DNA from: Anthopleura xanthogrammica
Taxonomy: Eukaryota; Cnidaria; Anthozoa; Actiniaria; Actiniidae
Assembly: GCA_964019055.1 (NCBI GenBank)
Contig: OZ025209.1
Span: 7,989,071-8,053,070, forward strand
DNA: 64,000 bases
Direction: 5' to 3'
How positions within the stretch are numbered: the first letter of the stretch is position 1; each line of letters opens with the position of its first letter. Made by a program: the position numbers and the translations under genes. The notes under the pieces are model-generated. The model saw only the letters and a list, made by a program, of their open reading frames with translations. It was not told the DNA's origin and did no database searches. Below are positions 47,639 to 58,823 of the stretch, in pieces.

Positions 47639-50600
47639 ATGAGCAAAAAGTGGGGGTTTCAGCAAACAGGTCACGCCGTCAGCGAAAAACCTGGTTTTGA
47701 GAGCCAAAATGGCCATTTTTCAGTTTTTTGGGCTAAAAAGTTTTTTTTTCCAGCAAAACAGTGTTTTGGACATCCAAAATGTGCTTTTCTCGGCCAAAAC
47801 TTTCGTTTAGCAGTGAAAACGTCGTGTTTTCAGCAAAAGAAAATTCTCAGCAAATTTCAGATTTTCTCAGCAAAAAACAGTTTTTTTGACCAAAAAGCAC
47901 CTTTACTCAGCCAAAACCGCATTTTTTTTCGCCAAAAAGTCGTGTTTTTATCTCAAGAGGTATTTTCATGAGCAAAAAGTGGGGGTTTCAGCAAACAGGT
48001 CACGCCGTCAGCGAAAAACCTGGTTTTGAGAGCCAAAATGGCCATTTTTCAGTTTTTTGGGCTAAAAAGTTTTTTTTTCCAGCAAAACAGTGTTTTGGAC
48101 ATCTAAAATGTGCTTTTCTCGGCCAAAACTTGCGTTTAGCAGTGAAAACGTCGTGTTTTGAGCAAAAGAAAATTCTCAGCAAATTTCAGATTTTTCTCAG
48201 CAAAAAACAGTTTTTTTGACCAAAAAGCACCTTTACTCAGCGAAAACCGCATTTTTTTTCGCCAAAAAGTCGTGTTTTTATCTCAAGAGGTATTTTCATG
48301 AGCAAAAAGTGGGGGTTTCAGCAAACAGGTCACGCCGTCAGCGAAAAACCTGGTTTTGAGAGCCAAAATGGCCATTTTTCAGTTTTTTGGGCTAAAAAGT
48401 TTTTTTTCCAGCAAAACAGTGTTTTGGACATCCAAAATGTGCTTTTCTCGGCCAAAACTTGCGTTTAGCAGTGAAAACGTCGTGTTTTCAGCAAAAGAAA
48501 ATTCTCAGCAAATTTCAGATTTTCTCAGCAAAAAACAGTTTTTTTGACCAAAAAGCACCTTTACTCAGCCAAAACCGCATTTTTTTTCGCCAAAAAGTCG
48601 TGTTTTTATCTCAAGAGGTATTTTCATGAGCAAAAAGTGGGGGTTTCAGCAAACAGGTCACGCCGTCAGCGAAAAACCTGGTTTTGAGAGCCAAAATGGC
48701 CATTTTTCAGTTTTTTGGGCTAAAAAGTTTTTTTTTCCAGCAAAACAGTGTTTTGGACATCCAAAATGTGCTTTTCTCGGCCAAAACTTGCGTTTAGCAG
48801 TGAAAACGTCGTGTTTTGAGCAAAAGAAAATTCTCAGCAAATTTCAGATTTTCTCAGCAAAAAACAGTTTTTTTGACCAAAAAGCACCTTTACTCAGCGA
48901 AAACCGCATTTTTTTATCGCCAAAAAGTCGTGTTTTTATCTCAAGAGGTATTTTCATGAGCAAAAAGTGGGGGTTTCAGCAAACAGGTCACGCCGTCAGC
49001 GAAAAACCTGGTTTTGAGAGCCAAAATGGCCATTTTTCAGTTTTTTGGGCTAAAAAGTTTTTTTTTCCAGCAAAACAGTGTTTTGGACATCCAAAATGTG
49101 CTTTTCTCGGCCAAAACTTGCGTTTAGCAGTGAAAACGTCGTGTTTTGAGCAAAAGAAAATTCTCAGCAAATTTCAGATTTTCTCAGCAAAAAACAGTTT
49201 TTTTGACCAAAAAGCACCTTTACTCAGCGAAAACCGCATTTTTTTTCGCCAAAAAGTCGTGTTTTTATCTCAAGAGGTATTTTCATGAGCAAAAAGTGGG
49301 GGTTTCAGCAAACAGGTCACGCCGTCAGCGAAAAACCTGGTTTTGAGAGCCAAAATGGCCATTTTTCAGTTTTTTGGGCTAAAAAGTTTTTTTTTCCAGC
49401 AAAACAGTGTTTTGGACATCCAAAATGTGCTTTTCTCGGCCAAAACTTGCGTTTAGCACTGAAAACGTCGTGTTTTCAGCAAAAGAAAATTCTCAGCAAA
49501 TTTCAGATTTTCTCAGCAAAAAACAGTTTTTTGGACCAAAAAGCACCTTTACTCAGCGAAAACCGCATTTTTTTTCGCCAAAAAGTCGTGTTTTTATCTC
49601 AAGAGGTATTTTCATGAGCAAAAAGTGGGGGTTTCAGCAAACAGGTCACGCCGTCAGCGAAAAACCTGGTTTTGAGAGCCAAAATGGCCATTTTTCAGTT
49701 TTTTGGGCTAAAAAGTTTTTTTTTCCAGCAAAACAGTGTTTTGGACATCTAAAATGTGCTTTTCTCGGCCAAAACTTGCGTTTAGCAGTGAAAACGTCGT
49801 GTTTTGAGCAAAAGAAAATTCTCAGCAAATTTCAGATTTTCTCAGCAAAAAACAGTTTTTTTGACCAAAAAGCACCTTTACTCAGCGAAAACCGCATTTT
49901 TTTTCGCCAAAAAGTCGTGTTTTTATCTCAAGAGGTATTTTCATGAGCAAAAAGTGGGGGTTTCAGCAAACAGGTCACGCCGTCAGCGAAAAACCTGGTT
50001 TTGAGAGCCAAAATGGCCATTTTTCAGTTTTTTGGGCTAAAAAGTTTTTTTTTCCAGCAAAACAGTGTTTTGGACATCCAAAATGTGCTTTTCTCGGCCA
50101 AAACTTGCGTTTAGCACTGAAAACGTCGTGTTTTGAGCAAAAGAAAATTCTCAGCAAATTTCAGATTTTCTCAGCAAAAAACAGTTTTTTGGACCAAAAA
50201 GCACCTTTACTCAGCGAAAACCGCATTTTTTTTCGCCAAAAAGTCGTGTTTTTATCTCAAGAGGTATTTTCATGAGCAAAAAGTGGGGGTTTCAGCAAAC
50301 AGGTCACGCCGTCAGCGAAAAACCTGGTTTTGAGAGCCAAAATGGCCATTTTTCAGTTTTTTGGGCTAAAAAGTTTTTTTTTCCAGCAAAACAGTGTTTT
50401 GGACATCCAAAATGTGCTTTTCTCGGCCAAAACTTGCGTTTAGCAGTGAAAACGTCGTGTTTTCAGCAAAAGAAAATTCTCAGCAAATTTCAGATTTTCT
50501 CAGCAAAAAACAGTTTTTTTGACCAAAAAGCACCTTTACTCAGCCAAAAGCGCATTTTTTTTCGCCAAAAAGTCGTGTTTTTATCTCAAGAGGTATTTTC

Positions 50601-51587
50601 ATGAGCAAAAAGTGGGGGTTTCAGCAAACAGGTCACGCCGTCAGCGAAAAACCTGGTTTTGAGAGCCAAAATGGCCATTTTTCAGTTTTTTGGGCTAAAA
50701 AGTTTTTTTTTCCAGCAAAACAGTGTTTTGGACATCCAAAATGTGCTTTTCTCGGCCAAAACTTGCGTTTAGCAGTGAAAACGTCGTGTTTTGAGCAAAA
50801 GAAAATTCTCAGCAAATTTCAGATTTTCTCAGCAAAAAACAGTTTTTTTGACCAAAAAGCACCTTTACTCAGCCAAAAGCGCATTTTTTTTCGCCAAAAA
50901 GTCGTGTTTTTATCTCAAGAGGTATTTTCATGAGCAAAAAGTGGGGGTTTCAGCAAACAGGTCACGCCGTCAGCGAAAAACCTGGTTTTGAGAGCCAAAA
51001 TGGCCATTTTTCAGTTTTTTGGGCTAAAAAGTTTTTTTTTCCAGCAAAACAGTGTTTTGGACATCCAAAATGTGCTTTTCTCGGCCAAAACTTGCGTTTA
51101 GCAGTGAAAACGTCGTGTTTTGAGCAAAAGAAAATTCTCAGCAAATTTCAGATTTTCTCAGCAAAAAACAGTTTTTTGGACCAAAAAGCACCTTTACTCA
51201 GCGAAAACCGCATTTTTTTCCGCCAAAAAGTCGTGTTTTTATCTCAAGAGGTATTTTCATGAGCAAAAAGTGGGGGTTTCAGCAAACAGGTCACGCCGTC
51301 AGCGAAAAACCTGGTTTTGAGAGCCAAAATGGCCATTTTTCAGTTTTTTGGGCTAAAAAGTTTTTTTTTCCAGCAAAACAGTGTTTTGGACATCCAAAAT
51401 GTGCTTTTCTCGGCCAAAACTTGCGTTTAGCAGTGAAAACGTCGTGTTTTGAGCAAAAGAAAATTCTCAGCAAATTTCAGATTTTCTCAGCAAAAAACAG
51501 TTTTTTGGACCAAAAAGCACCTTTACTCAGCCAAAAGCGCATTTTTTTTCGCCAAAAAGTCGTGTTTTTATCTCAAGAGGTATTTTC

Positions 51588-54219
51588 ATGAGCAAAAAGT
51601 GGGGGTTTCAGCAAACAGGTCACGCCGTCAGCGAAAAACCTGGTTTTGAGAGCCAAAATGGCCATTTTTCAGTTTTTTGGGCTAAAAAGTTTTTTTTTCC
51701 AGCAAAACAGTGTTTTGGACATCCAAAATGTGCTTTTCTCGGCCAAAACTTGCGTTTAGCAGTGAAAACGTCGTGTTTTGAGCAAAAGAAAATTCTCAGC
51801 AAATTTCAGATTTTCTCAGCAAAAAACAGTTTTTTGGACCAAAAAGCACCTTTACTCAGCGAAAACCGCATTTTTTTCCGCCAAAAAGTCGTGTTTTTAT
51901 CTCAAGAGGTATTTTCATGAGCAAAAAGTGGGGGTTTCAGCAAACAGGTCACGCCGTCAGCGAAAAACCTGGTTTTGAGAGCCAAAATGGCCATTTTTCA
52001 GTTTTTTGGGCTAAAAAGTTTTTTTTTCCAGCAAAACAGTGTTTTGGACATCCAAAATGTGCTTTTCTCGGCCAAAACTTGCGTTTAGCAGTGAAAACGT
52101 CGTGTTTTGAGCAAAAGAAAATTCTCAGCAAATTTCAGATTTTCTCAGCAAAAAACAGTTTTTTTGACCAAAAAGCACCTTTACTCAGCCAAAACCGCAT
52201 TTTTTTTCGCCAAAAAGTCGTGTTTTTATCTCAAGAGGTATTTTCATGAGCAAAAAGTGGGGGTTTCAGCAAACAGGTCACGCCGTCAGCGAAAAACCTG
52301 GTTTTGAGAGCCAAAATGGCCATTTTTCAGTTTTTTGGGCTAAAAAGTTTTTTTTTCCAGCAAAACAGTGTTTTGGACATCCAAAATGTGCTTTTCTCGG
52401 CCAAAACTTGCGTTTAGCAGTGAAAACGTCGTGTTTTGAGCAAAAGAAAATTCTCAGCAAATTTCAGATTTTCTCAGCAAAAAACAGTTTTTTTGACCAA
52501 AAAGCACCTTTACTCAGCGAAAACCGCATTTTTTTTCGCCAAAAAGTCGTGTTTTTATCTCAAGAGGTATTTTCATGAGCAAAAAGTGGGGGTTTCAGCA
52601 AACAGGTCACGCCGTCAGCGAAAAACCTGGTTTTGAGAGCCAAAATGGCCATTTTTCAGTTTTTTGGGCTAAAAAGTTTTTTTTTCCAGCAAAACAGTGT
52701 TTTGGACATCCAAAATGTGCTTTTCTCGGCCAAAACTTGCGTTTAGCAGTGAAAACGTCGTGTTTTGAGCAAAAGAAAATTCTCAGCAAATTTCAGATTT
52801 TCTCAGCAAAAAACAGTTTTTTTGACCAAAAAGCACCTTTACTCAGCCAAAAGCGCATTTTTTTTCGCCAAAAAGTCGTGTTTTTATCTCAAGAGGTATT
52901 TTCATGAGCAAAAAGTGGGGGTTTCAGCAAACAGGTCACGCCGTCAGCGAAAAACCTGGTTTTGAGAGCCAAAATGGCCATTTTTCAGTTTTTTGGGCTA
53001 AAAAGTTTTTTTTTCCAGCAAAACAGTGTTTTGGACATCCAAAATGTGCTTTTCTCGGCCAAAACTTGCGTTTAGCAGTGAAAACGTCGTGTTTTGAGCA
53101 AAAGAAAATTCTCAGCAAATTTCAGATTTTCTCAGCAAAAAACAGTTTTTTGGACCAAAAAGCACCTTTACTCAGCGAAAACCGCATTTTTTTCCGCCAA
53201 AAAGTCGTGTTTTTATCTCAAGAGGTATTTTCATGAGCAAAAAGTGGGGGTTTCAGCAAACAGGTCACGCCGTCAGCGAAAAACCTGGTTTTGAGAGCCA
53301 AAATGGCCATTTTTCAGTTTTTTGGGCTAAAAAGTTTTTTTTTCCAGCAAAACAGTGTTTTGGACATCCAAAATGTGCTTTTCTCGGCCAAAACTTGCGT
53401 TTAGCAGTGAAAACGTCGTGTTTTGAGCAAAAGAAAATTCTCAGCAAATTTCAGATTTTCTCAGCAAAAAACAGTTTTTTTGACCAAAAAGCACCTTTAC
53501 TCAGCCAAAACCGCATTTTTTTTCGCCAAAAAGTCGTGTTTTTATCTCAAGAGGTATTTTCATGAGCAAAAAGTGGGGGTTTCAGCAAACAGGTCACGCC
53601 GTCAGCGAAAAACCTGGTTTTGAGAGCCAAAATGGCCATTTTTCAGTTTTTTGGGCTAAAAAGTTTTTTTTTCCAGCAAAACAGTGTTTTGGACATCCAA
53701 AATGTGCTTTTCTCGGCCAAAACTTGCGTTTAGCAGTGAAAACGTCGTGTTTTGAGCAAAAGAAAATTCTCAGCAAATTTCAGATTTTCTCAGCAAAAAA
53801 CAGTTTTTTTGACCAAAAAGCACCTTTACTCAGCGAAAACCGCATTTTTTTTCGCCAAAAAGTCGTGTTTTTATCTCAAGAGGTATTTTCATGAGCAAAA
53901 AGTGGGGGTTTCAGCAAACAGGTCACGCCGTCAGCGAAAAACCTGGTTTTGAGAGCCAAAATGGCCATTTTTCAGTTTTTTGGGCTAAAAAGTTTTTTTT
54001 TCCAGCAAAACAGTGTTTTGGACATCCAAAATGTGCTTTTCTCGGCCAAAACTTGCGTTTAGCAGTGAAAACGTCGTGTTTTGAGCAAAAGAAAATTCTC
54101 AGCAAATTTCAGATTTTCTCAGCAAAAAACAGTTTTTTTGACCAAAAAGCACCTTTACTCAGCCAAAACCGCATTTTTTTTCGCCAAAAAGTCGTGTTTT
54201 TATCTCAAGAGGTATTTTC
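51588..54219 (+). repeat. Higher-order repeat: two 4-monomer (1316 bp) units
   Basis: Units 51588-52903 and 52904-54219 share this order: a GCGAAAACC/TTCCGCC monomer with TTTTTTGGACC, an AAAACCGC monomer, a GCGAAAACC monomer, and a plain monomer. The last monomer differs (AAAAGCGC at 52575, AAAACCGC at 53891). Confidence 0.75.
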
Positions 54220-56193
54220 ATGAGCAAAAAGTGGGGGTTTCAGCAAACAGGTCACGCCGTCAGCGAAAAACCTGGTTTTGAGAGCCAAAATGGCCATTTT
54301 TCAGTTTTTTGGGCTAAAAAGTTTTTTTTTCCAGCAAAACAGTGTTTTGGACATCCAAAATGTGCTTTTCTCGGCCAAAACTTGCGTTTAGCAGTGAAAA
54401 CGTCGTGTTTTGAGCAAAAGAAAATTCTCAGCAAATTTCAGATTTTCTCAGCAAAAAACAGTTTTTTTGACCAAAAAGCACCTTTACTCAGCGAAAACCG
54501 CATTTTTTTTCGCCAAAAAGTCGTGTTTTTATCTCAAGAGGTATTTTCATGAGCAAAAAGTGGGGGTTTCAGCAAACAGGTCACGCCGTCAGCGAAAAAC
54601 CTGGTTGTGAGAGCCAAAATGGCCATTTTTCAGTTTTTTGGGCTAAAAAGTTTTTTTTTCCAGCAAAACAGTGTTTTGGACATCCAAAATGTGCTTTTCT
54701 CGGCCAAAACTTGCGTTTAGCAGTGAAAACGTCGTGTTTTGAGCAAAAGAAAATTCTCAGCAAATTTCAGATTTTCTCAGCAAAAAACAGTTTTTTTGAC
54801 CAAAAAGCACCTTTACTCAGCGAAAACCGCATTTTTTTCCGCCAAAAAGTCGTGTTTTTATCTCAAGAGGTATTTTCATGAGCAAAAAGTGGGGGTTTCA
54901 GCAAACAGGTCACGCCGTCAGCGAAAAACCTGGTTTTGAGAGCCAAAATGGCCATTTTTCAGTTTTTTGGGCTAAAAAGTTTTTTTTTCCAGCAAAACAG
55001 TGTTTTGGACATCCAAAATGTGCTTTTCTCGGCCAAAACTTGCGTTTAGCAGTGAAAACGTCGTGTTTTGAGCAAAAGAAAATTCTCAGCAAATTTCAGA
55101 TTTTCTCAGCAAAAAACAGTTTTTTTGACCAAAAAGCACCTTTACTCAGCCAAAACCGCATTTTTTTTCGCCAAAAAGTCGTGTTTTTATCTCAAGAGGT
55201 ATTTTCATGAGCAAAAAGTGGGGGTTTCAGCAAACAGGTCACGCCGTCAGCGAAAAACCTGGTTTTGAGAGCCAAAATGGCCATTTTTCAGTTTTTTGGG
55301 CTAAAAAGTTTTTTTTTCCAGCAAAACAGTGTTTTGGACATCCAAAATGTGCTTTTCTCGGCCAAAACTTGCGTTTAGCAGTGAAAACGTCGTGTTTTGA
55401 GCAAAAGAAAATTCTCAGCAAATTTCAGATTTTCTCAGCAAAAAACAGTTTTTTTGACCAAAAAGCACCTTTACTCAGCGAAAACCGCATTTTTTTTCGC
55501 CAAAAAGTCGTGTTTTTATCTCAAGAGGTATTTTCATGAGCAAAAAGTGGGGGTTTCAGCAAACAGGTCACGCCGTCAGCGAAAAACCTGGTTGTGAGAG
55601 CCAAAATGGCCATTTTTCAGTTTTTTGGGCTAAAAAGTTTTTTTTTCCAGCAAAACAGTGTTTTGGACATCCAAAATGTGCTTTTCTCGGCCAAAACTTG
55701 CGTTTAGCAGTGAAAACGTCGTGTTTTGAGCAAAAGAAAATTCTCAGCAAATTTCAGATTTTCTCAGCAAAAAACAGTTTTTTTGACCAAAAAGCACCTT
55801 TACTCAGCGAAAACCGCATTTTTTTCCGCCAAAAAGTCGTGTTTTTATCTCAAGAGGTATTTTCATGAGCAAAAAGTGGGGGTTTCAGCAAACAGGTCAC
55901 GCCGTCAGCGAAAAACCTGGTTTTGAGAGCCAAAATGGCCATTTTTCAGTTTTTTGGGCTAAAAAGTTTTTTTTTCCAGCAAAACAGTGTTTTGGACATC
56001 CAAAATGTGCTTTTCTCGGCCAAAACTTGCGTTTAGCAGTGAAAACGTCGTGTTTTGAGCAAAAGAAAATTCTCAGCAAATTTCAGATTTTCTCAGCAAA
56101 AAACAGTTTTTTTGACCAAAAAGCACCTTTACTCAGCGAAAACCGCATTTTTTTTCGCCAAAAAGTCGTGTTTTTATCTCAAGAGGTATTTTC
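54220..56193 (+). repeat. Trimeric higher-order repeat, two 987 bp units
   Basis: Units 54220-55206 and 55207-56193 share this order: a GCGAAAACC monomer, a monomer with the private CTGGTTGTGAG plus GCGAAAACC and TTCCGCC (54549, 55536), and a third monomer. The only difference found is CCAAAACC versus GCGAAAACC in the third monomer. Confidence 0.8.
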
Positions 56194-56520
56194 ATGAGCA
56201 AAAAGTGGGGGTTTCAGCAAACAGGTCACGCTGTCAGCGAAAAACCTGGTTTTGAGAGCCAAAATGGCCATTTTTCAGTTTTTTGGGCTAAAAAGTTTTT
56301 TTTTCCAGCAAAACAGTGTTTTGGACATCCAAAATGTGCTTTTCTCGGCCAAAACTTGCGTTTAGCAGTGAAAACGTCGTGTTTTGAGCAAAAGAAAATT
56401 CTCAGCAAATTTCAGATTTTCTCAGCAAAAAACAGTTTTTTTGACCAAAAAGCACCTTTACTCAGCCAAAAGCGCATTTTTTTTCGCCAAAAAGTCGTGT
56501 TTTTATCTCGAGGTATTTTC

Positions 56521-58494
56521 ATGAGCAAAAAGTGGGGGTTTCAGCAAACAGGTCACGCTGTCAGCGAAAAACCTGGTTTTGAGAGCCAAAATGGCCATTT
56601 TTCAGTTTTTTGGGCTAAAAAGTTTTTTTTCCCAGCAAAACAGTGTTTTGGACATTCAAAATGTGCTTTTCTCGGCCAAAACTTGCGTTTAGCAGTGAAA
56701 ATGTCGTGTTTTGAGCAAAAGAAAATTCTCAGCAAATTTCAGATTTTCTCAGCAAAAAACAGTTTTTTTGACCAAAAAGCACCTTTACTCAGCCAAAAGC
56801 GCATTTTTTTTCGCCAAAAAGTCGTGTTTTTATCTCAAGAGGTATTTTCATGAGCAAAAAGTGGGGGTTTCAGCAAACAGGTCACGCCGTCAGCGAAAAA
56901 CCTGGTTTTGAGAGCCAAAATGGCCATTTTTCAGTTTTTTGGGCTAAAAAGTTTTTTTTCCCAGCAAAACAGTGTTTTGGACATTCAAAATGTGCTTTTC
57001 TCGGCCAAAACTTGCGTTTAGCAGTGAAAACGTCGTGTTTTGAGCAAAAGAAAATTCTCAGCAAATTTCAGATTTTCTCAGCAAAAAACAGTTTTTTTGA
57101 CCAAAAAGCACCTTTACTCAGCCAAAAGCGCATTTTTTTTCGCCAAAAAGTCGTGTTTTTATCTCAAGAGGTATTTTCATGAGCAAAAAGTGGGGGTTTC
57201 AGCAAACAGGTCACGCCGTCAGCGAAAAACCTGGTTTTGAGAGCCAAAATGGCCATTTTTCAGTTTTTTGGGCTAAAAAGTTTTTTTTTCCAGCAAAACA
57301 GTGTTTTGCACATCCAAAATGTGCTTTTCTCGGCCAAAACTTGCGTTTAGCAGTGAAAACGTCGTGTTTTGAGCAAAAGAAAATTCTCAGCAAATTTCAG
57401 ATTTTCTCAGCAAAAAACAGTTTTTTTGACCAAAAAGCACCTTTACTCAGCCAAAACCGCATTTTTTTTCGCCAAAAAGTCGTGTTTTTATCTCAAGAGG
57501 TATTTTCATGAGCAAAAAGTGGGGGTTTCAGCAAACAGGTCACGCTGTCAGCGAAAAACCTGGTTTTGAGAGCCAAAATGGCCATTTTTCAGTTTTTTGG
57601 GCTAAAAAGTTTTTTTTCCCAGCAAAACAGTGTTTTGGACATTCAAAATGTGCTTTTCTCGGCCAAAACTTGCGTTTAGCAGTGAAAATGTCGTGTTTTG
57701 AGCAAAAGAAAATTCTCAGCAAATTTCAGATTTTCTCAGCAAAAAACAGTTTTTTTGACCAAAAAGCACCTTTACTCAGCCAAAAGCGCATTTTTTTTCG
57801 CCAAAAAGTCGTGTTTTTATCTCAAGAGGTATTTTCATGAGCAAAAAGTGGGGGTTTCAGCAAACAGGTCACGCCGTCAGCGAAAAACCTGGTTTTGAGA
57901 GCCAAAATGGCCATTTTTCAGTTTTTTGGGCTAAAAAGTTTTTTTTCCCAGCAAAACAGTGTTTTGGACATTCAAAATGTGCTTTTCTCGGCCAAAACTT
58001 GCGTTTAGCAGTGAAAACGTCGTGTTTTGAGCAAAAGAAAATTCTCAGCAAATTTCAGATTTTCTCAGCAAAAAACAGTTTTTTTGACCAAAAAGCACCT
58101 TTACTCAGCCAAAAGCGCATTTTTTTTCGCCAAAAAGTCGTGTTTTTATCTCAAGAGGTATTTTCATGAGCAAAAAGTGGGGGTTTCAGCAAACAGGTCA
58201 CGCCGTCAGCGAAAAACCTGGTTTTGAGAGCCAAAATGGCCATTTTTCAGTTTTTTGGGCTAAAAAGTTTTTTTTTCCAGCAAAACAGTGTTTTGGACAT
58301 CCAAAATGTGCTTTTCTCGGCCAAAACTTGCGTTTAGCAGTGAAAACGTCGTGTTTTGAGCAAAAGAAAATTCTCAGCAAATTTCAGATTTTCTCAGCAA
58401 AAAACAGTTTTTTTGACCAAAAAGCACCTTTACTCAGCCAAAAGCGCATTTTTTTTCGCCAAAAAGTCGTGTTTTTATCTCAAGAGGTATTTTC
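56521..58494 (+). repeat. Trimeric higher-order repeat, two 987 bp units
   Basis: Monomers 56521 and 57508 share GCTGTCAGC, CCCAG, GACATTC and AAAATGTCG. Monomers 56850 and 57837 share CCCAG and GACATTC. The third monomers (57179, 58166) are plain, apart from TTTTGCACA and AAAACCGC in the first. The interval just before (56194-56520) is 327 bp through loss of two A in CTCAAGAGG near 56510. Confidence 0.8.
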
Positions 58495-58823
58495 ATGAGC
58501 AAAAAGTGGGGGTTTCAGCAAACAGGTCACGCCGTCAGCGAAAAACCTGGTTTTGAGAGCCAAAATGGCCATTTTTCAGTTTTTTGGGCTAAAAAGTTTT
58601 TTTTTCCAGCAAAACAGTGTTTTGGACATCCAAAATGTGCTTTTCTCGGCCAAAACTTGCGTTTAGCAGTGAAAACGTCGTGTTTTGAGCAAAAGAAAAT
58701 TCTCAGCAAATTTCAGATTTTCTCAGCAAAAAACAGTTTTTTTGACCAAAAAGCACCTTTACTCAGCCAAAACCGCATTTTTTTTCGCCAAAAAGTCGTG
58801 TTTTTATCTCAAGAGGTATTTTC

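Larger units (their letters stand above)
341..56511 (+). other. Catalogue of length-variant monomers
   Basis: Intervals other than 329 bp, named by the landmark that ends each: 565 (+1), 9776 (-1), 22937 (+1), 23925 (+1), 25571 (+1), 26228 (-1), 26885 (-1), 27544 (+1), 35441 (+1), 36100 (+1), 36431 (+2), 39064 (+1), 43013 (+1), 47639 (+20), 48298 (+1), 48626 (-1), 48956 (+1) and 56521 (-2). Almost all the 1-base changes are in A or T runs (the T9 run, the T8 run before CGCC, CAAAAGAAAATT). Exceptions are the 20 bp duplication, the AA loss at 56510 and the ATCGCC insertion near 48916. Slippage explains them, but residual homopolymer sequencing error could account for some. Confidence 0.85.

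Noticed and set aside
56505..56520. Array boundary or recombination scar at CTCGAGG
   Set aside because: It is a 2-base loss in CTCAAGAGG that happens to create CTCGAG. Sequence on both sides is ordinary monomer.
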